Notes under the pieces: model-generated | Databases searched by the model: none | Seen by the model: only the letters and a program-made list of their open reading frames with translations | Told to the model about the DNA's origin: nothing | Shown here: in pieces, positions 18,371 through 26,580 of the stretch | How the letters are laid out: each line of letters opens with the position of its first letter | How positions within the stretch are numbered: the first letter of the stretch is position 1 | Source of the DNA: Shewanella eurypsychrophilus | GTDB lineage: Bacteria; Pseudomonadota; Gammaproteobacteria; Enterobacterales; Shewanellaceae | Length of the DNA stretch: 64,000 nucleotides | Direction: 5' to 3' | NCBI RefSeq assembly: GCF_007004545.3 | Contig: NZ_CP045503.2 | Coordinates: 1,582,501-1,646,500 of the forward strand | Position numbers and translations under genes: made by a program

Positions 18371-19549
18371 CTAGGCGGCCTCCAAACTGTCGATGAAGTC
18401 TTGCAGACTCATCTTGGCATTAGATTTCTTCTGCCTGACTGTGACCTTACCTTGTTCTATCTCTTCATCGCCTATGATGAGGCAATAGAGGCCTTTTTGT
18501 TTGAAATGTTGCCTTAATTTATAACCCACTGAGTCTTGGCTCTTATCTATGTAGACTTGATAGCCTAAGTTTTTAAGCCTGTCATAGACAATATCTGCTT
18601 GAGCAATATGGCTATCGGAGATAGGCAATACCGAAATGGCATTAGGGTTTAACCACAGAGGCAGCTTGCCCTGATAATGCTCGAGTAAGATGGCAATAAA
18701 TCGCTCCAATGAGCCAAGCACGGCCCTGTGGAGTATGACCGGATACTCAGCTTGTCCTTCTTCGTTAATAAAAGTCGCATCCATCCTTTGGGCCAGTACA
18801 AAATCTAATTGGAAAGTGCCACATTGCCATTTTCGTCCCAGAGAGTCTTTTAGGGCGAATTCGACCTTAGGGGCGTAGAAGGCACCTTCATTGGGCTGGA
18901 GTTCGAAGGGGATATTGAGCTGCTTGAGGCCATCTTGCAGGTATTGTTCGGCGCGGTCCCAGGCATCTTCGCTGCCAGCCTTATTGCTAGCGCGCAGTGA
19001 GATGCTGACTTCTATGCTATCAGCATCGAAACCGAATTTGCCATAGACTCGGTAAAGCATCTCGACAAAGGAGATCAGCTCAGATTGGATCTGCTGTTCA
19101 CGGCAAAATACATGGCCGTCATCTTGATTAAAACTCCTCAGTCTTAACAGACCATTTAGCGCCCCGGATGCCTCATTGCGATGACACAGACCAAATTCAG
19201 AAAGCCTTAGGGGCAGCTGTCGATAAGACTGACACAGCTGATTGAACATCTCGATGTGAAAGGGGCAATTCATTGGCTTGAGTGCCTGCTCTTGCCCGTC
19301 ACTTTGCAGCAGGAACATGTCGTCTTTGAACTTTTCCAGATGGCCGGACTTAGCCCATAACTGGCTGTTGGCCATAATGGGGCTGCGGATCTCGCGGTAA
19401 TGATATTGCTCTTGAATCTCTCTGAGGTAGGCCTCTACCTTACGATAGATTGCATAGCCCTTAGGATACCAAGACACCATGCCGGACGCATAGTCCGAGA
19501 GGCTAAATAGCTCAAGTTCACTGCCTATTTTTCTGTGTTCGTTTTTCAT
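18371..19549 (-). CDS. Short threonyl-tRNA synthetase paralogue (catalytic and anticodon domains only)
   Basis: A class II synthetase of 392 residues from ATG 19549 (GGAG nine bases upstream; ATG 19585 also opens the frame, without a ribosome site). Normal ThrRS is about 640 residues with TGS and editing domains before the core. Here the protein begins at the core (ELELFSLSDYASGMVSWYPKG). Zinc ligands appear conserved: Cys ~95 (KPMNCPFH), His ~146 (FNQDDGH) and the His in VILHRAVLGS. Motif 2 (CHRNEASGALNG), motif 3 (GSLERFIA) and the anticodon-binding domain are present. Without an editing domain it could misacylate Ser unless edited in trans. A threonine attenuator precedes it. Confidence 0.9.
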   Translation of the reverse strand: MKNEHRKIGSELELFSLSDYASGMVSWYPKGYAIYRKVEAYLREIQEQYHYREIRSPIMANSQLWAKSGHLEKFKDDMFLLQSDGQEQALKPMNCPFHIEMFNQLCQSYRQLPLRLSEFGLCHRNEASGALNGLLRLRSFNQDDGHVFCREQQIQSELISFVEMLYRVYGKFGFDADSIEVSISLRASNKAGSEDAWDRAEQYLQDGLKQLNIPFELQPNEGAFYAPKVEFALKDSLGRKWQCGTFQLDFVLAQRMDATFINEEGQAEYPVILHRAVLGSLERFIAILLEHYQGKLPLWLNPNAISVLPISDSHIAQADIVYDRLKNLGYQVYIDKSQDSVGYKLRQHFKQKGLYCLIIGDEEIEQGKVTVRQKKSNAKMSLQDFIDSLEAA

Positions 19550-19611
19550 CTTGTTTATCTCCGTTGCTTCAGTGGAGACCAACATGAAATCAAAATAAGC
19601 GCGGTAAAACT

Positions 19612-19645
19612 AAAATGGCTAACATGAAATCATGTTAGCCATTTT
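19612..19645 (-). terminator. Attenuator terminator of the ThrRS paralogue
   Basis: AAAATGGCTAACATG (19612-19626), AAAT loop, CATGTTAGCCATTTT (19631-19645): a perfect 15-bp stem. Read on the minus strand it is followed by AGTTTT. It lies between the leader peptide (19687-19734) and the synthetase start. Its 5' arm (minus strand) can instead pair with TGTTGGCATT (complement of 19670-19679) to form an antiterminator. Confidence 0.85.
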
Positions 19646-19686
19646 TTGCGTAATAAATCGGTAATTACAATGCCAACACAACAACT

Positions 19687-19734
19687 CTAGGTTGATGTGG
19701 TGGTGGTTATCGCAACTGCAATTAATCGTTTCAT
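19687..19734 (-). CDS. Threonine-codon leader peptide MKRLIAVAITTTTST
   Basis: ATG at 19734 (minus strand) with a strong ribosome site (GAGGAAAGGTA before it). Fifteen codons run to TAG at 19687; five of the last six are threonine (ACC ACC ACC ACA TCA ACC). This resembles the thr-operon leader of E. coli in layout. CACATCAAC within the Thr codons can pair with GTTGTTGTG just after the stop (eight of nine pairs), the protector hairpin expected in classical attenuation. A ribosome stalled on uncharged Thr-tRNA would block it, free the antiterminator and let the synthetase gene be transcribed. Confidence 0.85.
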   Translation of the reverse strand: MKRLIAVAITTTTST

Positions 19735-19767
19735 TACCTTTCCTCGAGGGATTTATTCGTCCCTATT

Positions 19768-19797
19768 GTTATAGCAAAACTCGTATAAGAAAGACAA
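19768..19797 (-). promoter_or_regulatory. Sigma-70 promoter candidate for the leader/ThrRS transcript
   Basis: On the minus strand TTGTCT (19792-19797) and TATAAC (19768-19773) are separated by 18 bases, putting the start near 19761. The RNA would begin near GGGACGAATAAATCCC, a small 5' hairpin, just ahead of the leader peptide. Confidence 0.55.
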
Positions 19798-19799
19798 GG

Positions 19800-20109
19800 G
19801 TTAAATTGTCACTTTTGCTTTAGGCTCCATGTGAACACATTTACCTCTGATTTAACTAATTGAAAATATGTAGTTATTGCGTTTTTGGTTACAAGTGAAT
19901 TTTTAGTTTAACGCGGGGAGTATCAATAGGAACCAGACTAACTTAGTGGCTAGTTGTACTGTTATTCATTGTTAGCTAGCAGATATAGGATAATGAGTGG
20001 TTGCTGTTAGTCCCAAACGATCTCAGGTTACATTTGGATACAGAGTCCTGTCTGCAAGTGGAATATAGTGCTTCCACAGTCACTCGACAGATGTAAACAG
20101 GACCATAAA
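19800..20109. other. Divergent intergenic region, no gene
   Basis: About 310 bases between the attenuator promoter and the MipA-like gene. It should include the promoter for the plus-strand genes; no convincing motif or small ORF is seen. Confidence 0.35.
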
Positions 20110-20883
20110 ATGAAAAAGTTATGCTTAATTATCTCAGTAACCTTGATGTCCAGCCACGCCATGGCTGAAAGTGATACCTATATTCGTAACGGTAACATCT
20201 ACAGCCATCAGGGCCAATTTTTCGCAGGTGCCGGCGTTGCTACTGGCAGCGAGTTCTATAAAGATCAGGACCACAAGACTGGTGTCTACCTGAACGGAGG
20301 CTACCACGGTGAAGACTTCAACATAGATTTGACCGGTGTTAACTACCGTTTTTTCGGCGACAACGACAGTCTAGTCAATTTCAGCGCCTTTTTGGTTGCA
20401 AATCCTGGTTTCGACTCCGACGATGCCGATATTTTAACTGGTATGAAAGATCGCAAAGTAAGTGGTGATCTGGGGTTAAACGCCGATATCCATCTAGGAA
20501 AAGGCACTTTATCGACTAAGTTTCAACACGATGTCACCGGTGTTTATAAAGGTTATCAAGCTGATGTGACCTATTATCACCCAATGGATCTGGGTTTCGC
20601 CAATATCGTACCTTACGCTGGTGTGCATTACTTTAGCAAAGACTACGTAAACTATTACACAGGCGTATCTAGCTCGGAAGTTACCCCACAGCGCACGGCT
20701 TATCAGAGCAGTGGTAGCTTAGCCTACAGTGTGGGTTATGCCATGGTCATCCCAGTCACGAAGCACTTGGACATCACCCAAGCTACCGGATACTCGCATC
20801 TAGCATCCAACATGGCTGACTCTCCTTTAGTGGACAGCAGTAACCAATGGGTAACTACGCTAGGCGTGAGCTACAGTTTCTAA
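20110..20883 (+). CDS. MipA/OmpV family outer-membrane protein
   Basis: A 257-residue protein from ATG 20110 (AGGA upstream), with a signal peptide ending SHAMA. The rest alternates polar and aromatic residues as in a beta barrel and ends in aromatic SYSF, the outer-membrane sorting signal. YFSKDYVNYYTGVSSSE is the typical MipA/OmpV stretch. The family forms outer-membrane barrels whose function is poorly known; in vibrios OmpV adjoins the CarRS/VprAB two-component system, and here a two-component operon lies just downstream. Followed 11 bases later by a lipoprotein gene, probably co-transcribed. Confidence 0.82.
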   Translation: MKKLCLIISVTLMSSHAMAESDTYIRNGNIYSHQGQFFAGAGVATGSEFYKDQDHKTGVYLNGGYHGEDFNIDLTGVNYRFFGDNDSLVNFSAFLVANPGFDSDDADILTGMKDRKVSGDLGLNADIHLGKGTLSTKFQHDVTGVYKGYQADVTYYHPMDLGFANIVPYAGVHYFSKDYVNYYTGVSSSEVTPQRTAYQSSGSLAYSVGYAMVIPVTKHLDITQATGYSHLASNMADSPLVDSSNQWVTTLGVSYSF

Positions 20884-20894
20884 GGGCATAAAAT

Positions 20895-21350
20895 ATGAAA
20901 TCATTTAAACACTTATATGTGTGTGCTGGTCTGGCGTTAATGCTGACTGCGTGTGCGACTCCCTATGACACCGAAAAGGACTTCTGGTCTTTCGGTAAAG
21001 GATTTGAAACCGTACAGATTGCACCGGACGGTTGGCAGATTAGCTTTGTGGGTAATACCAACACAGACAGGGCATTAGCGCGCAAGTACATCATGCGTAA
21101 ATCGGCAGAGCTGAGCCAACAGGCAGGCTATCCTTACTTTACGTTCACTCGTGAGCAAACCGATCGCGACTCTGTGGGCCAATTTGGCGTGGCGGACACC
21201 AGCAGTAGTCTGTTGTGGGGCAGCTCAACCACGAACAAGGAGACCTCGGTAGTGGTCGAAGTGACTGGGCTGAGTAGAAAACCTGACAATGCCGTTTCAC
21301 GGGTATACGACACTAATTACATCCTTAGTCATGTGAGTGTCGAAGACTAA
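20895..21350 (+). CDS. Small lipoprotein, CC0125/CC1285-like
   Basis: A 151-residue protein with a lipobox LTAC (Cys ~20) after a short hydrophobic signal. The body (GWQISFVGNTNTDRALARKYIMRKSAELSQQAGYPYFTF) matches the general pattern of the CC0125/CC1285 lipoprotein family, whose role is unknown. It is 11 bases behind the MipA-like gene and likely in one transcript. The residue after the lipid Cys is Ala, which fits outer-membrane sorting. Confidence 0.72.
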   Translation: MKSFKHLYVCAGLALMLTACATPYDTEKDFWSFGKGFETVQIAPDGWQISFVGNTNTDRALARKYIMRKSAELSQQAGYPYFTFTREQTDRDSVGQFGVADTSSSLLWGSSTTNKETSVVVEVTGLSRKPDNAVSRVYDTNYILSHVSVED

Positions 21351-21364
21351 CTTACTGCACCAAC

Positions 21365-21400
21365 CAGCGCCTGCCACTGTTGACAGGCGCGCTCTTTCTC
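21365..21400. terminator. Terminator between lipoprotein and convergent histidine kinase
   Basis: GCGCCTG (21367-21373) pairs with CAGGCGC (21384-21390), followed by GCTCTTTCTCT on the plus strand. A moderate terminator. Confidence 0.65.
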
Positions 21401-21426
21401 TGGCTAGTTTTAAGTAGGTTTGCTTC

Positions 21427-22719
21427 TTACGAGAACGACTCAAACCTTAGTGACATGCGGGCTCCACCTAATTCTGGGGCTCGAGCAATACACAATTTTG
21501 ACCCCATCCAAGAGCCGATACGATCGACAATGGCCAGGCCCATGCCATGACCGGCATTGTCTCGGCTTTGCTGACCTCGGACAAAGGGTTTTATCACTTG
21601 GTCTGCTTCCTGAATATCGATGCCTTGGCCATCGTCGTCGATATGTACCCATAGTACGTCGTCTTCAATAGCCACAGTTAGCCTGATTTGTGAGCGGCCA
21701 AAACGTTGAGCATTGCTGAGGAGGTTATTCACCTGCATCGACAGGTACTTAGGATCGGTACTGACAGTCAGTGGTTTACCATAGGGCACGAAGTCGACGG
21801 GGTGTTCTGGAACGGCCTGGCCAGTCAGTTTTTCCTGCAACCAGGTATTGAGTTCAATGAACTGCCAGTCTGGCTGGATATTGGCCTGATCCAGACGGGC
21901 ATAGCTGAGCAGAGTCATCACTAGCTCTTCCATGGTGTCAAGATTTCGGTTTAGCCGTTGGAAGTATTTAACCCGCAGCTGTTCATTTTGAGTTTCTTCC
22001 AGCGCTTCGATACCAAATCGAAGTCGGGCAATAGGGGTTTTCAGATCGTGGGATACCGCCCGGCTGAGCAGTTTGTTGTCATCCAGCAGCTGCTGAATAC
22101 GATCTGCCATACGGTTAAATTCGGTTTCAATGGAGCCGATATAAGATGTTTTACTGACCGCGATTCGCTGCTGTAATTCACCCATACCAAATGCTTGAGT
22201 CGCCTTACTTAGGTTCACCAGCCGCCGGATAAGCGGGGACACCCATACCAGTAAAATTACCACGACGCCAACATAAAACAGCATGGTATACAGCCTATTC
22301 AGGCTCCAACTGGGATCTGCTGGTGTCATTAGATGGGTATTAATACTCAGTATTTGACCTGTGTTGGGCATTCGGTAATGCAGAGAGATCCCTTCGTCGG
22401 ACTCGAGAAGCAGGGATGACTCGGTATCGAACTGTGCCTTCAGTGGAGCAGGTAAGCCAAACTCCGCTTCGGTTATCAAGGATAATTGCTCAGAATTATG
22501 CCGATTCCAGTTGTCAATGAAGGGATCACTGTGGGCAGTGTCATTATCTAGGCTCAGTGCCAGCGTGCTACCCATGAGTTTTAGTGCAGTAAGACGGTTG
22601 GCGACACTGGGGTTATTGGTATCAGGGCTCTGAAGGGCTGCAAATTCGCTGATTGACCAGCCTAGGCTAGCGATGGTCGTCAGCACAACTAACACCAGAG
22701 AAACAATCAACTTTCTCAT
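21427..22719 (-). CDS. Sensor histidine kinase (OmpR-type system 1)
   Basis: A 430-residue inner-membrane kinase: membrane segments at ~4-24 and ~143-163 bound a periplasmic sensor domain of about 120 residues, then HAMP, a dimerisation/phosphoacceptor region with His at ~224 (AVSHDLKTPIARLRFG) and an ATPase domain (N-box NNLLSNAQRFG, G1 DDGQGI, G2 GHGMGLAIV). Its ATG overlaps the regulator stop by four bases. Gene order OmpV-type protein, DUF3019, regulator, kinase resembles the CarRS/VprAB locus of Vibrio cholerae, which responds to calcium or to polymyxin-type stress; the ligand here is not known. Confidence 0.9.
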   Translation of the reverse strand: MRKLIVSLVLVVLTTIASLGWSISEFAALQSPDTNNPSVANRLTALKLMGSTLALSLDNDTAHSDPFIDNWNRHNSEQLSLITEAEFGLPAPLKAQFDTESSLLLESDEGISLHYRMPNTGQILSINTHLMTPADPSWSLNRLYTMLFYVGVVVILLVWVSPLIRRLVNLSKATQAFGMGELQQRIAVSKTSYIGSIETEFNRMADRIQQLLDDNKLLSRAVSHDLKTPIARLRFGIEALEETQNEQLRVKYFQRLNRNLDTMEELVMTLLSYARLDQANIQPDWQFIELNTWLQEKLTGQAVPEHPVDFVPYGKPLTVSTDPKYLSMQVNNLLSNAQRFGRSQIRLTVAIEDDVLWVHIDDDGQGIDIQEADQVIKPFVRGQQSRDNAGHGMGLAIVDRIGSWMGSKLCIARAPELGGARMSLRFESFS

Positions 22720-23420
22720 GAAGCTGGCTCACTGTCATCGCGACAGAAAAGGTAGCCCTTACCACGAACTGTTTTGACTTTATAAGGCTGGTGCTGGGCT
22801 TCTTGCAATTTCTTACGCAGGCGTGAAATGCGGATATCTATTGAGCGGTCTAGACCGTCGTATTCGATTCCTCTTAGATGGGATACCAGTTCGATGCGAC
22901 TGACTATGGTGCCCGCCTTCAATGCTAATTGCCATAACACATCGAACTCATTGGCGTTCAGGCCCACTGGCTGCTGGTCAATGGTGACCGATTTGGCGGT
23001 CGCGTTCAGGACTAGCGAGCCAAACACCAGTTGTTGTTTCACTTCCTCATCACTGGAACGGCGTAATAATGCCTTGATGCGCGCCAGCAACACCTTCGGA
23101 CGGATTGGTTTAGTGAGGTAATCATCGGCTCCAACATCCAGCCCCTGAATCTCGTCTCCATCTTCGCTGCAGGCGGTCATAAACAGGATCGGCTTGGTAT
23201 AAAACTCTCTGGCTTCCTTGCACACATCGAAGCCATTTTTAACCGGTATCATTACGTCCAGCAACACCAGATCAGGCTGCTCTTCGGCGATCATTTCCAG
23301 CGCATAGTCACCTTGGCTCGCCAGCGTGACTCCGTAACCGTGATCCAGCAAATAGTCACAGATCCACTCCGCGAGTGAGGCATCGTCTTCGACTACTAAA
23401 ATCTGCTTTGTAACTGACAT
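22716..23420 (-). CDS. OmpR/PhoB-family response regulator (system 1)
   Basis: A 234-residue protein from ATG 23420 (the frame opens at TTG 23438; the ATG gives the standard start MSVTKQILVVEDD). The receiver domain has the acidic pair EDD at 11-13, phosphoacceptor Asp ~55 (LVLLDVMIP) and Lys in LTKPIRPKVLLARI. The winged-helix domain ends VKTVRGKGYLFC, the PhoB-type DNA-binding signature. It begins two bases after the DUF3019 gene and overlaps the kinase, so it is part of one operon read from 24694 down to 21427. Confidence 0.93.
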   Translation of the reverse strand: MSVTKQILVVEDDASLAEWICDYLLDHGYGVTLASQGDYALEMIAEEQPDLVLLDVMIPVKNGFDVCKEAREFYTKPILFMTACSEDGDEIQGLDVGADDYLTKPIRPKVLLARIKALLRRSSDEEVKQQLVFGSLVLNATAKSVTIDQQPVGLNANEFDVLWQLALKAGTIVSRIELVSHLRGIEYDGLDRSIDIRISRLRKKLQEAQHQPYKVKTVRGKGYLFCRDDSEPAS

Positions 23421-23422
23421 AT

Positions 23423-23812
23423 TTAAAATAATCTCCAACCGGATCCACTCTGTTTAGGGGCCTTATAAACCCAGGTCACTACCACTTTGAGTTGTGCCAG
23501 CGGCTGTGTTTCATCTTTGTGGATGAGACTAAATGTGGTGGTCTTGTCTCCTTCAAAACTATACTGGTACTCTTGAATCGCTTTGCCATTCCAACATGTC
23601 AGCTTGCGTTGATCCTTGTTCAGAACCAGACAATATTGACCACTCTGTGGTGTCTGCCAACGGAACAGCACATCCTGATAGCAGGTCTGGCCCTTGTGCA
23701 AGGCGATGCATCGTTTGGGAGTGGCAGTAAAGGCAATTGAATTGTCCTGACTCCAGGCCGTCATGGGCCCCCCCAATAGTATCAATGCTAAATAGTTATT
23801 AAATTTGTTCAT
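23423..23812 (-). CDS. DUF3019 family exported protein
   Basis: A 129-residue protein from ATG 23812 (AGGTGG six bases upstream). The signal peptide (~8-22, ending TAWSQ) is followed by a beta-rich body with four cysteines (RCIALHKGQTCYQDVLFRW, YCLVLNK, LTCWNG). DUF3019 proteins are short periplasmic proteins found next to OmpV and two-component genes in Shewanella and Vibrio. The paired cysteines suggest two disulfides. A role as an accessory sensor or signalling protein is inference from position only. Confidence 0.82.
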   Translation of the reverse strand: MNKFNNYLALILLGGPMTAWSQDNSIAFTATPKRCIALHKGQTCYQDVLFRWQTPQSGQYCLVLNKDQRKLTCWNGKAIQEYQYSFEGDKTTTFSLIHKDETQPLAQLKVVVTWVYKAPKQSGSGWRLF

Positions 23813-23821
23813 GCCGACCAC

Positions 23822-24694
23822 CTAAAACACATAACTGATGGAAGCGTTAAAGAACGACACATAACCAGTCTGGTTAAAGGGGCTGTCAGTTACTTCATCG
23901 GGCAATATTTTGAAGCGATACATAGCACGGAATACGAAACTCTCACTCAAAGGGTATGCCACTCCCAATTCCATACCGTAATTAAAGGAGCTGCCTGGCT
24001 GATATTCGGGGAACAGATCAGTCGCTTCCTCATCGCTGACGCCAAAAAGGTAACTATTCAAAGTGGAGGATGAGTATTCTATGCTAGCCAAGGCGTGGAA
24101 GTTCCAATTACGAACCTGCCAGGATGTGCCCAATCTGGCGGTGCTTAAGATCCCCTGATCATCGTAGTAATCGCTGACCAACCGATATTGGAACACGTAA
24201 CGTTCACCCCAATAGCGGGTGGCACGAAAACCCGCTCCTACGTAGAGGGATTCTTCTGACATCAGGTAGGCGTTGCGACCGGCTTCATTAAGCATACTGG
24301 GATCCACACCTTCAGACCGGCTCCAGGAGCTCTGCAGATTGGCAAGCAGTAAATCTAAGGACCAGTTCTGTGAGTTCCAAAAGTTAAATCCTAAATTAAT
24401 GCCATCCTGAGATTGGTGGATCATCTCCACAAACAGGCCTTTGTACTGATACATACCGCTGATCAACAGCGAAGGTTGCACTGATTCGTGACTGGTTTGG
24501 CGGACATCAATCTTATTGACGCCATAAACACTGGCACCTAGTTCAAAGTAGCCGCCATCGGCGAGGCGATTTTCTACGCCACTGCCGACACTGCTGGCAA
24601 TGTCCGATGCCGTTGCAATCCGAGGAAAGATCATCAAGGTCAACATTATGATCTGAATAATACCTAGGCTTATTTTTTTCACATTCTTGCTCAT
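23822..24694 (-). CDS. MipA/OmpV family outer-membrane protein (operon with system 1)
   Basis: A 290-residue barrel-type protein with a signal peptide (~7-29, ending ATA) and a carboxy-terminal aromatic end ISYVF. The repeated pattern (LISGMYQYKGLFVEM, LGFNFWNSQNWSLDLLL, GAGFRATRYWGERYVFQYRLVSDYYDDQG) fits MipA/OmpV. It is the first gene of an operon with DUF3019, regulator and kinase, spaced by only a few bases, so it is probably both target and partner of this two-component system. Only distantly similar to the MipA-like protein at 20110. Confidence 0.85.
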   Translation of the reverse strand: MSKNVKKISLGIIQIIMLTLMIFPRIATASDIASSVGSGVENRLADGGYFELGASVYGVNKIDVRQTSHESVQPSLLISGMYQYKGLFVEMIHQSQDGINLGFNFWNSQNWSLDLLLANLQSSWSRSEGVDPSMLNEAGRNAYLMSEESLYVGAGFRATRYWGERYVFQYRLVSDYYDDQGILSTARLGTSWQVRNWNFHALASIEYSSSTLNSYLFGVSDEEATDLFPEYQPGSSFNYGMELGVAYPLSESFVFRAMYRFKILPDEVTDSPFNQTGYVSFFNASISYVF

Positions 24695-25370
24695 TTGCTT
24701 CTTCTATCTGCGGCTATGGAGTAACACATGTGTTTCCTGGGATCTTGATCGTTAACGCCTCAAACTTAGGCGAATATTTTGGTCTGTTTTCTACAAGCGA
24801 TGAATAGGCGTGTATGTCGCTATAAATTTGCCCGGAGCATAAAAATTGTTTAGATACAATGATTAGCCTGGTATTGGTAACCCATGATGCTTGCTAATTA
24901 TGTAAGGCACATTTATTTACAATGAAGCCGTGAATACTTACAAGATACTAGCATATTGGCGGTCTTGGTTACATCTGTGTCGCGAACATCCTATGCCAAT
25001 CATTAACGCAATAGCAGAATCGGTAAAATGCGCTTTTTTGGGGGGGAGTTGCTTGCTTTAGTGCTGGATGACTTGAGGAAATTGGAGGTACTCTTAATTT
25101 ATTCGTTTGAATCAGTCTGCTACTCATTACTCTGGGTAGATCACGTCCTTTACGCCTAATTGGTATGGAAAACCATTCAGAATTTGAACTCTCCTTGAGA
25201 TCAGAACCTTGTTATTACTCCTGCTTACATACGCTTACTGAATATCAATCCCAGAATTGAGAAGCTAGCTATAGATCGAATCGGAACCCAAATATTGAAG
25301 CTCGCATTCAATATGCAAGAGCCGATTGGATTGGTATCGAAAATAGCCATTTTTAAAGAAAGGGATCTGT
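24695..25370. other. Long divergent intergenic region
   Basis: About 675 bases between the OmpV-type operon (-) and the first coiled-coil gene (+). No ORF with a ribosome site is seen. It holds both promoters and one 10-bp-phased GCTTAC pair at 25223-25238. The rest has no recognisable repeat or RNA. Confidence 0.4.
25223..25238 (+). promoter_or_regulatory. GCTTAC-N4-GCTTAC direct repeat upstream of coiled-coil gene
   Basis: GCTTACATACGCTTAC: two identical hexamers one helical turn apart, the layout bound by OmpR/PhoB-type regulators. The same hexamer pair occurs twice at 28859-28905. It lies about 130 bases before the ATG at 25371. Confidence 0.55.
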
Positions 25371-25862
25371 ATGAATGTCACTGGAATAACTGCTCAGGGT
25401 GCCGCGATTGGCGCAGATCTATCAAATGTATCAGTCAAGGCGAGCGCGAGCCGTGTAGCAAGTGCAAGCAATAGCCAGGGAATAGAGGATAACATCACGA
25501 CTGCAGCTGTTGCTTCTTCGGCGGCAAATAAGGACTCGGCGAGTGACGTCGTGTCGATATCTAAGGAGGGTCAAGCCGCATTGTCAAAGGAGCTGGGAAG
25601 TAAGTTGCACAGTCAAACAACTAAGGGCAAGAGCAGTACTGGTTCGGTTGCGTCGGGCAGTGCTAAGTCCTCGAGCGGGCAACATCTGGAACGTTTGCAG
25701 AAAAAATTGAAAGTGACCAAGGAGCTGTTGAAGGAGTCAGCTAGGGATAGAAGTGATTCAGGTAAAGAGAAGAACAAGGAGCTTAAGCTACAAGTTGCCC
25801 AATTAACTATTCAGATAGCCGACCTGGTTAAGAAAAGCAGTAAACTTGTGAAAAATGCATAG
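25371..25862 (+). CDS. Coiled-coil protein with MNVxGI / VSISKEG motifs (paralogue A)
   Basis: A 163-residue protein with ribosome site AAAGGG before the ATG. No signal peptide. Residues ~1-60 are Ala/Ser-rich and low in complexity; ~60-70 holds the motif VVSISKEGQAALS; ~105-160 is a charged coiled coil (LERLQKKLKVTKELLKESARD...). It shares start MNV-GI, the SISKEG motif and the coiled coil with the next gene, so the two arose by duplication. The arrangement resembles FlxA-like proteins known mainly from flagellar regulons, but this is weak. A GCTTAC direct repeat upstream suggests control by the second two-component system. Confidence 0.7.
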   Translation: MNVTGITAQGAAIGADLSNVSVKASASRVASASNSQGIEDNITTAAVASSAANKDSASDVVSISKEGQAALSKELGSKLHSQTTKGKSSTGSVASGSAKSSSGQHLERLQKKLKVTKELLKESARDRSDSGKEKNKELKLQVAQLTIQIADLVKKSSKLVKNA

Positions 25863-26053
25863 ACCTGATCATGTCCTCACGGTGAACTTATTATCAGTGA
25901 CGTATTTTTGTGACTAAGGTCACACCGCTTAGCCGTGAAGTGATGATTTTACATTCTTTATATAAGGTTAACTATTTCTCGGCCGATAAATCTTGATACA
26001 GGTGTTTGGTAATTGTTTATTGATGCAGTTTGAGTCAACAAGAAGGTATTTTC

Positions 26054-26533
26054 ATGAATGTAGTCGGAATTAATGGATTTAACCCCGCTTCTAATGGAGA
26101 CTTTAGTCGTTTGGAAGTAAAAACAACGACAAGTAATCCTCCTCTATCTGATACTTCAGTTGTCACAAAAACGAACTCTGCAGAGGATGGAACTAAGGTG
26201 TCTATCTCTAAAGAGGGGAGGGATGCACTGGCATCGAATAGTGGCAGTACGCTGCATGCTCAATCATCTCAAGCTAAGGCTCAAGCGGAAGCCGTAGCCG
26301 CAGAAGAGTCTGGATCGCCTGCTAAAAAGATTGATGAGTTGATAAAAGCGTTGAAAGAAAAGATTGAAGAGCTTAAAGCGCAACTAAAACTATTAGAAAG
26401 TGATAAGACTGAGGCTGGTGAGAAAAAGCGCAAAGATCTTCAATCACAAATAGCTGTGATATCTGCTCAAATGATGGATCTTATCAATCAAAAAATGGAG
26501 CAGGAGAGAAAGGATAAACTAATGAATGGTTAA
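26054..26533 (+). CDS. Coiled-coil protein with MNVxGI / VSISKEG motifs (paralogue B)
   Basis: A 159-residue protein from ATG 26054 (AAGAAGG eight bases upstream; the frame also opens 24 bases earlier). It has MNVVGI, then a Ser/Thr/Asn-rich stretch, KVSISKEGRDALAS at ~55-70, and a long amphipathic coiled coil (~95-150, KIDELIKALKEKIEELKAQLKLLE). It is a tandem paralogue of 25371-25862. No signal peptide or membrane segment. Possible FlxA-like family; function unknown. The 190-base gap and lack of an obvious GCTTAC pair suggest it has its own promoter. Confidence 0.7.
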   Translation: MNVVGINGFNPASNGDFSRLEVKTTTSNPPLSDTSVVTKTNSAEDGTKVSISKEGRDALASNSGSTLHAQSSQAKAQAEAVAAEESGSPAKKIDELIKALKEKIEELKAQLKLLESDKTEAGEKKRKDLQSQIAVISAQMMDLINQKMEQERKDKLMNG

Positions 26534-26580
26534 AGTTTTTCCTTAAGTATTAGTCTTCTAAAAGTTGCTCTAGTTTTGAT

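Noticed and set aside
20068..21350. A defence or toxin-antitoxin pair formed by the two plus-strand genes
   Set aside because: Both have export signals (outer-membrane barrel and lipoprotein); nothing toxin-like is present.
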